64,000 nucleotides of DNA from Streptomyces thinghirensis (GTDB lineage Bacteria; Actinomycetota; Actinomycetia; Streptomycetales; Streptomycetaceae). The notes beneath the pieces were generated by a model. That model did no database searches, was not told where the DNA came from, and saw nothing but the letters and a program-made list of their open reading frames with translations. Position numbers and translations under genes: made by a program. Location of the stretch: the NCBI GenBank assembly GCA_021502835.1, contig JAKFGP010000019.1:14905-78904 (forward strand), in the 5' to 3' direction. Numbering within the stretch: the stretch's first letter is position 1; each line of letters opens with the position of its first letter. Positions 31,121 to 39,339 of this stretch are shown here, one piece after another.

Positions 31121-32480
31121 ATGGCTGACAGGACCCCCTGGTCGTGGTCGGCGACGCCCTGCTGGACCGCGACCTGACCGGCTCCGCCGACCGGCTGGCG
31201 CCCGACGCGCCGGTCCCGGTCGTCTCGGAGTGCGCCGAGCGCGTACGCCCCGGAGGCGCCGCGCTCGCCGCGTATCTCGCCGCCCGCGACGGCCGCGAGG
31301 TCACGCTGATCGCGGGCGCGGGGAGACGACCCGGCCAGCCTGGCCCTGCGCGAACTCCTCGCCCCTGGCTGACCCTGATCGCCCTTCCCCTCACCCGGAA
31401 CGCTGCCCGAGAAGACCCGCGTCCTGGCGCAGGGCCGCCCCGTGGTCCCGCCTCGACCGCGGCGGCGGGCGGGCCCGCGAGGCCACGGACGAGGCCCGCG
31501 CCGCGCTGCGCTCCGCCCGGGCCGTGCTGGTCTCCGACTACGGCCGCGGCACGGCGGACGCCCTGCGGGACGTACTGGCCGCCCGCCCGCCGCTGGTCTG
31601 GGACCCGCACCCGCGCGGCGGCCCGCCGGTCCCCGGCACCCGGCTGGTGACACCCGCCGAGAAGGAGGCGCACGGCTTCGCACCGCGCGACGGCCACCCG
31701 GGCGGGGGCTGCGCGCCGCCGCGCTCAACGCCGCCGCCCTGGTGCGGGACTGGCGGGTGGCCGCGGTGACGGTGACCCTCGGTTCCCGGGGCGCCCTCCT
31801 CTCCTACGGCGAACACCCCCTGCTCGTCCCCGCGCCCGCCGCCCACCACGGCGACTCCTGCGGCGCGGGGGACCGGTTCGCCGCCACCGCCGCCGGGCTG
31901 CTCGCCGACGGGGTGCTGGTGGGGGAGGCCGTCGAGGGCGCGGTGGGCGCCGCGACGGCGTTCGTCGCCGCGGGCGGCGCGGGCGCCCTGCCCCCCCGCC
32001 GACACGGGCCCCGTGTCCCCCTCCTCGCCCGACACCGACGACCCGCACGCCCTGGCCGCCCGCGTCCGCGCCCAGCACGGCACGGTGGTCGCCGCGGGCG
32101 GCTGCTTCGACCTGCTGCACGCCGGGCACGTCGGCCTTCTCCAGGCCGCCCGGCGGCTCGGCGACTGCCTGGTCGTCTGCGTCAACTCCGACGCCTCCGT
32201 CCAGCGCCGCAAGGGCGACGGCCGCCCCGTCAACCCCTCGCCGACCGCGTCCGCGTGCTGCGCGCCCTGGCCTGCGTCGACGCGGTCGCCGTCTTCGACG
32301 AGGACACCCCCCGAACGCCTCCTCGGCGACCTGCGCCCCGACGTCTGGGTCGAGGGCGGCGACTACGCCGGCGCGGACCTCCCCGAGGCCGCCCTCCTCC
32401 AGGAGTGGGGCGGCCAGGCGGTCCTGCTGCCGTACCTGGACGGCCGCTCCTCCACGGCCCTGATGGCCCGCGCCGCGTGA
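31121..32480 (+). CDS. hldE: Bifunctional heptose-7-P kinase / heptose-1-P adenylyltransferase
   Basis: Second and final enzyme activities for ADP-heptose. The N-terminal ribokinase-like domain has VVVGDALLDRDLTGSADRLA, PDAPVPVVSE and a glycine-alanine pair RPGGAALAAYLAARDG; its ATP site is HHGDSCGAGDRFAATAAGL with the catalytic GAGD aspartate. The C-terminal nucleotidyltransferase domain has GCFDLLHAGHVGLLQAARRL (HxGH) and VCVNSDASVQRRKGDGRPV, then DVWVEGGDYAGADLPEA. About 450 residues. Frameshifts near 31135, 31325, 31395, 31705, 32010, 32235 and 32315. ATG 31121 is preceded by GGAGG. Its stop lies inside a 43-bp tandem duplication. Confidence 0.9.
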
Positions 32481-32546
32481 GGGCGTGCGATGACCCACGC
32501 CCCTGATGGCCCCGCGCCGCGGCGGGCGTGCGATGACCCACGCCCC
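32461..32546. repeat. 43-bp tandem duplication across hldE end / next start
   Basis: Copy 1 is 32461-32503 and copy 2 is 32504-32546. They are nearly identical, differing by one inserted C and by TGA in copy 1 replaced by GC in copy 2. Each copy carries the sequence GCGATGACCCACGC with an ATG. The first copy contains the stop of hldE; the second contains the better start for the downstream GT9 gene. A recent duplication is likely. Confidence 0.75.
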
Positions 32547-34004
32547 CCTCGACCCCGGCGCGCGGCCGGGCCCCCGCCCCACCGCCCGCCGACGACCTGC
32601 CGACGAACGCCACCACGTCCCGTGCCTCGACGGCCGGCCCGGTGCCTTCGGTGTCGGTGGGTGGGTCCGTGGCGGGCGGTTCTGTGGTTCCGGCGTCGGT
32701 GGGTGGGCCTGTGGCGGGCGGCTCTGTGGCTCCGGCGCCCGACGGTGGGTCCGTGACGGCCGGACCCGCGCCTTCGGTGTCGGTCGGTGGGCCTGTGGCG
32801 GGCGGTCCTGTGGCTCCGGCGCCCGACGGTGGGTCCGTGACGGCCGGACCCGCGCCTTCGGTGTCCGCCGGTGGGCCCGTGACGGGCGACCCCGTGTATC
32901 CGCCGTCCGGCGGGACGACGCACCCGCCCGGCGCCGGGCCGGCGTACGCCGCCTCCGACGCGGTGCCGGACAGCGGGACGGACGGCGGGCCGGACAGCAG
33001 GCCGGACGGCGGACCGGGGCAGCACGGGGCCGGTGGCGGGCGCGGCCGCGGGTGCTCGTCCTGCGGGCCCTCGGGCTCGGGGACCTGCTGGCCGGGGTGC
33101 CTGGCTGCGCCCGCTGCGTCGCGCGTACCCGGGGCACGAACTGGTGCTGGCCACCCCCGCCGAGCTGGCGCCCGTGGTCGCGGCGACCGGCGCCGTGGAC
33201 CGGCTGCTGCCCGCCGCCGAGCCCGGCCGTGCCGTCCCGCGCGCCCTCGACTGGACCGGACCGCCCCCCGACGTCGCCGTCGACCTGCACGGCAACGGGC
33301 CGCCCAGCCACCGTCTGCTGATGGGCCTCGCCCCGCTGAAGCTGCTGGCGTTCGCGCACCCGGAGACGCCGGAGGTGGACGGGCCGCCCTGGTACGCCGA
33401 GGAACACGAGCGCGACCGGTGGTGCCGGCTGCTGCGGGCGGACGGCATCGACGCCGACCCGGCCGACCTGCGGCTGCCGCGCCCGGACGTACCGTCCCCC
33501 GCTCCCGGCGCCGTCGTCCTGCACCCCGGCGCCGGCGCCCCCTCCCGCCGCTGGCCCGTGGAACGGTACGCGGCCGTGGCGGAGGCGCTGCGCGAGCGGG
33601 GGCGCCGGGTCGTCGTCACCGGGGGAGCGGACGAGGGGGACCTGTGGCCCGGCTGGCCAAGCCTCGCCGACCTGCCCGACACGGACGTGTTCGGCGGCGG
33701 CCCGCCCTCGACCGGCTCTCCGCCCTGGTGGCCGGCGCCCGCGCCGTCGTCAGCGGCGACACCGGCGTCGCCCACCTCGCCGTCGCCCACGCCACGCCCT
33801 CCGTCACCCTCTTCGGCCCGGTCCCTGCCCAGCCGCTGGGGCCCGCCCGACCACCCCCGGCACCACGCCCTGTGGCACCCGGGCCCGGACGGCGACCACG
33901 GCGACCCGCACGGCCACGAGACCGACCCCGCGCTGCTGCGGATCACCACCGACGACGTCCTGGACGCACTCGACGCCCTGGACGCCCTGGGAGAGGCACC
34001 ATGA
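32533..34004 (+). CDS. GT9 heptosyltransferase-like protein with repeat-rich N-terminal extension
   Basis: Second GT9 enzyme of the operon. The catalytic part begins at about 33045 with RVLVLRALGLGDLLAG, continues as YPGHELVLATPAELAPVVAA, VAVDLHGNGPPSHRLL, AVVLHPGAGAPSRRWPVERY and the signature VVSGDTGVAHLAVAHATPSV. About 320 residues. It is preceded by some 170 residues of low-complexity sequence with two 28-residue repeats, for example GGSVTAGPAPSV, in the Ser/Gly/Pro/Val/Ala range. ATG 32533 is the likely start, in frame 1 before a shift; others at 32490 and 32642 are possible. The extension could be a linker or surface tether. Frameshifts near 32590, 32900-33040, 33100, 33650 and 33825. 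Confidence 0.75.
32641..32890 (+). repeat. 84-bp tandem repeat coding Gly/Pro/Val/Ser/Ala-rich segment
   Basis: The block starting CCCGACGGTGGGTCCGTGAC occurs at 32738 and again at 32822, a period of exactly 84 bases (28 codons). Shorter, diverged copies flank it on both sides (for example TCGGTGGGTGGG at 32653 and 32695). The period being a multiple of three supports translation in the frame that reads VGGPVAGG and APAPDGGSVTAG. Confidence 0.75.
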
Positions 34005-34939
34005 ACCACGCCACGAACCGCGGCCCGTCCAGCACCCGCGAACGGCACCACGCCGACCCCACGAAACCCTCCCCCGTCGGCATCGTCATCGCCACCCGCA
34101 ACCGTTCCGCGAGCCTCGCCGTCACCGTGCGGCACCTGCTCGCAGCTGCCCGAGCGGCCCGAGATCGTCGTCGTCGACAACGCCTCCACCGACGACACCC
34201 GCGCCATGCTGGCCCGCGACTTCCCAAAGGTCCGCGTGGTCTCCCTGCCGTTCAACCGCGGCGCCCTGGCCCGCACCCACGGCGTCCGCGCCCTCGACAC
34301 CCCGTACGTGGCGTTCAGCGACGACGACTCCTGGTGGGCGCCCGGCGCTCCCGCCGCCGCCGCCCGGCACTTCGACGAGCATCCCCGGCTCGGCCTGCTC
34401 TCCGCCCGCACCCTCGTCGGCCCCACCGACGCCGCGGACCCCTCAACGACCTGCTCGCCGATTCCCCGCTCGGCCCGGCCACCGACCTGCCCGGCACCCA
34501 GGTGCTCGGCTTCCTCGGCTGCGCCGCCGTCGCCCGCCGCATCGGCCTACCTCGACGCGGGCGGCTACCACCCCCTGCTCTTCTTCGGCGCCGAGGAGAC
34601 CCCTCCTCGCCTACGACCTGGCCGCCCGCGGCTGGGGCGTCACGCACTGCCCCGACGTGACCGCCCACCACCACCCGGACCCCGGCCCCTGCACCGACCG
34701 CCCGGCCGTCGTGCGCCGCAACGAACTGCTCACCGCCTGGCTGCGCCGCCCTCCCGCACGCGCGCTCGCCCGCACCCGCGCCCTCGCCGCCGACGCCCGC
34801 CGCGACCCGCACGCCCGGCGCGCCCTGCGCGAGACGCTCACCCGCCTGCCCGCCGCCCTGCGCGCCCGCAGGCCCCTGCCCCCGCATCGTGGAGCGCGCC
34901 GCACGCCTCCTGGACACGGCGAACGGAGGGACGTCATGA
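34001..34939 (+). CDS. Family 2 glycosyltransferase (tandem copy 1)
   Basis: GT-A glycosyltransferase. It begins after a short basic leader with VGIVIATRNRSASLAVTVRH, and has EIVVVDNASTDDTRAMLARD and the DxD-containing TPYVAFSDDDSWWAPGA. Further on: VLGFLGCAAVARR, AGGYHPLLFFGAEE and HHHPDPGPCTDRPAVVRRNE. A helical C-terminal tail (ARALARTRALAADARRDPHA) is followed by the stop at 34937-34939. ATG overlaps the GT9 stop. Frameshifts near 34145, 34350, 34440, 34545, 34600 and 34880. It shares order and several motifs with the next gene, so the two are probably paralogues. Confidence 0.87.
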
Positions 34940-35830
34940 CCGACACCCGGACCACGGTCGTCGTCATCACCCACAACCGGCGCCCGGAACTCCTGCGCAC
35001 CCTGGACCGCCTCGCCGAACTCCCCGAGAAACCCCCGGTGATCGTCACCGACAACGCCTCCACCGACGGGACCGCCTCCGCCGTCGCCCGCCACCACCCG
35101 CGCGTACGGCTCCTGCGCCCCGGCCGCAACCTCGGCGCCGTCGGCCGCAATCTGGCGGTCCGCCAGGTCCACACGCCCTACGTCGCCTTCTGCGACGACG
35201 ACTCCTGGTGGGCGCCGGGCTCCTGGCCGGAGCCGCCGACCTGCTCGACCGGTACCCGGCGGTCGGCTCGGTCACCGCCCGCATCCTCGTCGAACCCGAC
35301 GGCACCGAGGACCCGATCGTCAAGGAACTGCGCGACTCGCCCGTGCCCCGCCCGGACTGGCTCCCGGGGCCGGCCCTCGGCTCCTTCCTGGCCGCCGCGA
35401 CCGTACTGCGCACCGACGCCTTCGCGTGCCGCGGGCGGCTTCCACCCTAGGCTGTGGCTGGGCGGCGAGGAGGAACTGCTCGCGGCCGACCTGGCGGCGA
35501 ACGGCTGGTGGCTGACGTACGCCGACGATCTGACGATCCATCACCACCCCTCCGAGGTCAGGGACTCGACGCTGCGGCGGGCGCACGGCATCCGCAACAC
35601 CCTGTGGTTCACCTGGCTGCGCCGACTGGCCGGCCCGCCCTGCGCCGCACCCTCCACCTGGCCCGCACGGTCCCGCGCGACACCGCGTCCCTGCGCGCCT
35701 TCGCGGAGGCGACGGCCGCCCTGCCGTGGGTGCTGCGCGAGCGCCGGTGCTGCCGCCGGAGGTGGAGGCCCGCCTGCGCTCACTCGAACCCGCCCAACGC
35801 GACTCGACGGCCCGCAGCTACACGGGCTGA
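34936..35830 (+). CDS. Family 2 glycosyltransferase (tandem copy 2)
   Basis: GT-A glycosyltransferase like the previous one. TVVVITHNRRPELLRTLDRL and PVIVTDNASTDGTASAVARH give the nucleotide-binding part, TPYVAFCDDDSWWAPGS the metal-binding motif. The acceptor part contains LGSFLAAATVLRTDAFA, GGFHPRLWLGGEEELLAADL and LTIHHHPSEVRDSTLRRAHG. Overlaps its upstream neighbour by ATGA and is the last gene of the operon. Frameshifts near 35220, 35425, 35635 and 35745. Specificity unknown. Confidence 0.87.
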
Positions 35831-35875
35831 CGGACGCGACACGACCGTCCGCCTCCCCGGCCCGCCGTCCCTCCT

Positions 35876-36184
35876 CTAACCTTCCGTCCACCGGCACAGC
35901 AACCGGAACGCCGCGAACAGCGTCACCGGCCACGCCACGGCGAAGGCCCAGATCACACCGGGCTCGGACGTGACGATGCCGGTGACCGCGAGGGTCACCG
36001 ACAGCGCGAACAGCAGGAGGACGGTCAGGGTGCGCGGGCGGTACGCGGCCAGGCGGCCCAGGTCGGGGCGGCGGCCGAGCCGCAGCGTGCGCAGGCGCCT
36101 GTCCAGGCGGCGGTCGCGGCGCAGCGCCCGTTCGACCTCGTCGAGTACGCGCTGCTCGTGTTCGAGGAGTCGGCCGATGCTTAC
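35876..36184 (-). CDS. DUF3040-like small membrane protein
   Basis: About 100-residue protein with a charged N-terminal helix (RLLEHEQRVLDEVERALRRD, resembling DUF3040) and two hydrophobic helices (LTVLLLFALSVTLAVTGIV, VIWAFAVAWPVTLFAAFRLL). It ends CRWTEG. It lacks an ordinary start: GTA at 36184-36182 stands six bases after AGGAGGAGA, exactly where GTG would be expected, and it overlaps the TAA of the upstream pyruvyl-transferase gene. A sequence error at the start is the simplest explanation. It would be translationally coupled to that gene. Function unknown. Confidence 0.65.
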   Translation of the reverse strand, partial: VSIGRLLEHEQRVLDEVERALRRDRRLDRRLRTLRLGRRPDLGRLAAYRPRTLTVLLLFALSVTLAVTGIVTSEPGVIWAFAVAWPVTLFAAFRLLCRWTEG

Positions 36185-37172
36185 GATGTCTCCTCCTGGG
36201 GGGCGGACCGACGGCCCCCCGAGTGCCCGGTCGGCTGGGGGCTAACCGGCCGGCCGCACCCCGGCGCCCCCAGCGCCGCCACGAGACCGTCCGGCGCATC
36301 CGCGGCCGCGTCCGCCGCCCGGAACCCGGCCCCGATCCGCCGGGCCTCGTCCCGCCCGCCGGTCAGGCACCAGTCCCACCAGTGCTCCAGCACGTCCTCC
36401 GCCAGCCGCTCGGCGGCCACCAGCGCCGGCCAGCCGCAGGCACGGGCCTGCGCCGTCACCTTCGCGCCGCCCGCGACCGGGTCAACCGCCAGCGCCGGCG
36501 TCCCGGCCCGGCAGCGCCAGGACCAGCTCGTGCAGCCGGTCGGTGACGACCAGGTCCAGCCGGGCCAGTACGGCCTCCAGCTGGGCCGGCGTGCTGCACA
36601 GCCGCCAGTCGTGCGCGTCGAGCCGCGTCTCCAGTTCCAGCCGGCACAGTCCTTGCCGGCCAGCCAGCGCGTCAGCCCCGCGGCGACCTCCTCGTGCCGC
36701 CGCTGGCCCCTGCACTCGTGCTGCCCGTGGGTGAGGACCACCCCGACGACCGGCCGGGCGGGCAACGCGGGTGCGCGGGCCGCGAGATCCAGGGTCGGCG
36801 CGGCGCCGGCGGCGTCCCGGGCCAGCACGTCGTGGAAGCCCGTGACGGCCGGGGAGGCGGGGTCGACGACGGAGACGCCGACGGCGATCCGCACGCAGTG
36901 CGCGAACCGCCGGTGCAGCTCCTCGACCTGCGGCCCGTGCGCCGGCCCGCACACGAAGACCAGCCGGGAGTACGCCGCCGGGTCCACGTCCGCGAAGTGC
37001 GCACCGTCCGTCCGGAACCCGGGGCTCCATACGACGTCGTACGCGAGCCCCGCGTCCCGCAGCACCTCCTCCACCGCCGCAGCGCCAGCACGTCCCCGGC
37101 GGTCGCCTCCCCGTGCAGGAAGCTGAACCAGCCGGTCACCAGGGTCCTGTCTCGTCCGTGCACAGTGCGCAC
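36181..37172 (-). CDS. Polysaccharide pyruvyl transferase family protein
   Basis: Enzyme family (CsaB-like) that adds ketal-linked pyruvate to sugars of cell-wall polymers. It begins MRTVHGRDRTLVTGWFSFLH with EATAGDVLAL in place of the usual G-x-G/N-x-G-D start. Family features include WSPGFRTDGAHFADVDPAAY, LVFVCGPAHGPQVEELHRRF, the central VVGVVLTHGQHE and the C-terminal catalytic region TDRLHELVLALPGRDA and ALAVDPVAGGAKVTAQARAC, which has the family's R-L-H triad. About 330 residues. Frameshifts near 37080, 36720, 36640 and 36490. It could decorate the glycan encoded by the convergent operon. Confidence 0.82.
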
Positions 37173-37210
37173 GGGTGCCCCGCCGACGGCGCGGCAACCC
37201 CGCCGGCCGG

Positions 37211-38650
37211 TCAGCGCTTGACCACCGACTCGAAGGCGTCGCGCACGTCGTCGTCCGAGGGCGTGACGGACTGCTGTGACGGCGGACTGCCGTAGTACGA
37301 GATGAAGTATGGGCAGCTGGTGCCGCTGATCTGCAGCTTGCGGTCGGTCACGAGCTTCCCGGTCCGCAGCACGTAGGCCTTCACCCGACCTCGACCTTGT
37401 GGAAGGTGACGCTGCGGACGCGCTCGTCGTCGTCCCGGTACTGGCAGATCTCGACGGTGTTCCCGACGCCCGCCGAGTCCACGCACACCACCAGCGCCGC
37501 CTTGGCCGGGTCGGAGGCGTGCCACCCGTCCGGCAGCTTGTCCGAGTACTCGCCGTCGCCCACGAACAGGGCGCGGTTCGTGCCTTGCGGTAGGCGGGCG
37601 CCTGCGAGTACTTCGCCGGTTCCCGGCAGTAACCGGTGCTTCATGTCGTCCGCCGCCGTCACCAGCTCCCTGACGTGATCCAGCTCGATGGCCAGACCGG
37701 CCTTCCGGATTCCCCTGCGGGCGGCCTCCGCACGGTCGTCGCCGGGGTGCTCGTCGAGCAGCCGCCGGTAGCGGTCGCGCGCGTCCGCCCACTCCTCCTC
37801 GGTCATGAGGGTGTCGGCGCACTCCATCAGCGCCTCGGGCGCTATCCGGGCCGCGGTGGCGGAGGAGGGTCCGTTCAGGCTCTTCGGCCCGCTCTCGCGC
37901 TCACGCAGCCAGTCCGCGATGCGGATGGTCCGGCAGCCGTCGTCGGTGGGCAGATCCCGGAGGAAGCGGTTCAGGGTCGTCCCGACCGTCTGCTCGTTGC
38001 CGGGCTCCTCGAGGACCGTGCCGAGCCGTCCGAAGCCGGTCTCCAGCATCTCCAGGTCACCGGTGAGCCCGCCGCTCAGATAGCCCGCCGCCGTGTCCAG
38101 GCGCTCGCACGTCTCGACCGCCGTGTCGCCGCGGGCGGCCACCGGGGCGGCGGCCAGCCGGTGGCCGGGCCCCACCCTGTCCTGCGCGGCCACCACGGCC
38201 ACGCAGTCCCCGTCCTCGCGGGCCTCGGCGACGGCGTCCTCGATCCCGTGGGCGTCGAAGCGCAGCCACCCGGCGGTCGCCAGGACCGGGAGGGTGAGGG
38301 CGAGCGCGAGCACCCGCTGACCGCGCCTGGGACCCGCCGCCGGGTCGCGCCGCGCCAGCCGCAGGCCGTGCGCGACGACCGCCGCCCACCACAGCAGCAG
38401 GAGCAGCTCGCACCACGTCTCGGCCTTCGAGACGATCAGCCACACCAGCGAGCCGGTGACCACCGCGCACCCCAGAACAACCCCCGCCGCCCCAGGATCA
38501 GGTAACCCGCGCCGAGCAGCGAGGCGTTGCCGACTGCGACGGCGAGCGGATCGAGCTCCCCGGGGTTCGCGCGGCGGCGGGGGCGGCAGTGCCAGGCTCG
38601 CGCAACTCGGACTCGGGGGACTCCGGCCCGTCGTACGGCGGGTGGGTCAT
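37211..38650 (-). CDS. Hypothetical membrane protein, two N-terminal helices, large exterior domain
   Basis: Unrecognised family of about 480 residues. After an acidic, Pro-rich N-terminus (MTHPPYDGPESPESELREPG) come membrane helices, NASLLGAGYLILGRRGLF and VTGSLVWLIVSKAETW, then WCELLLLLWWAAVVAHGLRL and RVLALALTLPVLATAGWLRF. The rest is a long soluble domain with helical regions like a lone TPR-like pair (EEEWADARDRYRRLLDEHPG) and a beta-rich C-terminal part with conserved-looking cysteines (AALVVCVDSAGVGNTVEICQ, SGTSCPYFISYYGSP). Frameshifts near 38475, 37590 and 37385. ATG 38650 overlaps the upstream stop. Confidence 0.6.
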
Positions 38651-39029
38651 GCCTCGCTCCCCTCGCCGCCCTGCCGGGCGCGGACGTACGCGCCTCGGCG
38701 GCGGGCGCGTACAGCAGGAACAGCCCCGGGACCGCCAGAACCGCGGCCATGAGGAGGGTGAGGCCGCCGTACAGCGGGTCGACGAGCGCGAACGGGCCGC
38801 CAGCAGCAGGATCAGCACGGTCAGACAGGCGGCCGTGGTGCGCGCGGTCCGCCGCCCGCGGCCCGCCCGGACCGCGAACCAGACGCAGGCGAGCCAGAGC
38901 GCGGTCATCAGCGTCCGGGCCTGCGCCTGCGGGTCGGCGGTCGCGCGGCGACGGCCGTCAGGGTCCCAGTGCCAGCAGGACCACGGCCAGGGTGACGCCG
39001 GCCGGCCGACGCGTGGTGGCGGGAGTCAT
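38647..39029 (-). CDS. Small multi-helix membrane protein
   Basis: About 127-residue protein that is mostly hydrophobic: a first helix VTLAVVLLALGP, a second LMTALWLACVWFAVRAGRG, a third TTAACLTVLILLLAA, and a fourth YGGLTLLMAAVLAVPGLFLL with YAPAAE. Charged C-terminal tail. ATG 39029 starts MTPATTRRPAG. It overlaps the following gene by four bases. Two or three frameshifts, near 38965, 38800 and 38700. Function unknown, but its coupling to the next gene suggests a common complex. Confidence 0.55.
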
Positions 39030-39339
39030 CGGATCACTTTCCCTCATGTGCCTTTCCCCGGAGCGGGCGAAGTGGGTGCGGGGTGGCACGGCCGCGACGG
39101 ACCAGGCGTCCGCGCCGCCCCCACTCCCCCGGCCACCGATTCCACCGCGGGACAGCGCTGTTCAGCAGCCCGGAGGCGGCACTGAACAATGCGCGACCGG
39201 AGTGAAGAGGCCGTGAACTCCCCGTGCGTCCCCCGCCGATGATCACCCGTTCGCTTGCCGCGCCGTCCGGCGGCTCCCTACCGTGGGCGCCCGGGCGGAA
39301 ACCGAGAGCGACAAGCGACGACGGCGTGGGCGGGGATAC
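39030..39339. promoter_or_regulatory. Divergent intergenic region
   Basis: 310 bases between the divergent membrane-protein gene and the nSTAND gene. Open frames inside it are low-quality. Probably holds both promoters; I see no clear operator. GGGGATAC lies just before GTG 39340. Confidence 0.35.

Noticed and set aside
31725..33524. Long minus-strand ORF of 599 codons opposite hldE and the GT9 gene
   Set aside because: Low-complexity Arg/Pro/Gly sequence produced by the repeats and high GC; the plus-strand HldE and GT9 motifs are clear.
39030..39339. Small ORF of 70 codons on the minus strand
   Set aside because: Composition is random-looking and no ribosome site or homology is evident; treated as intergenic.
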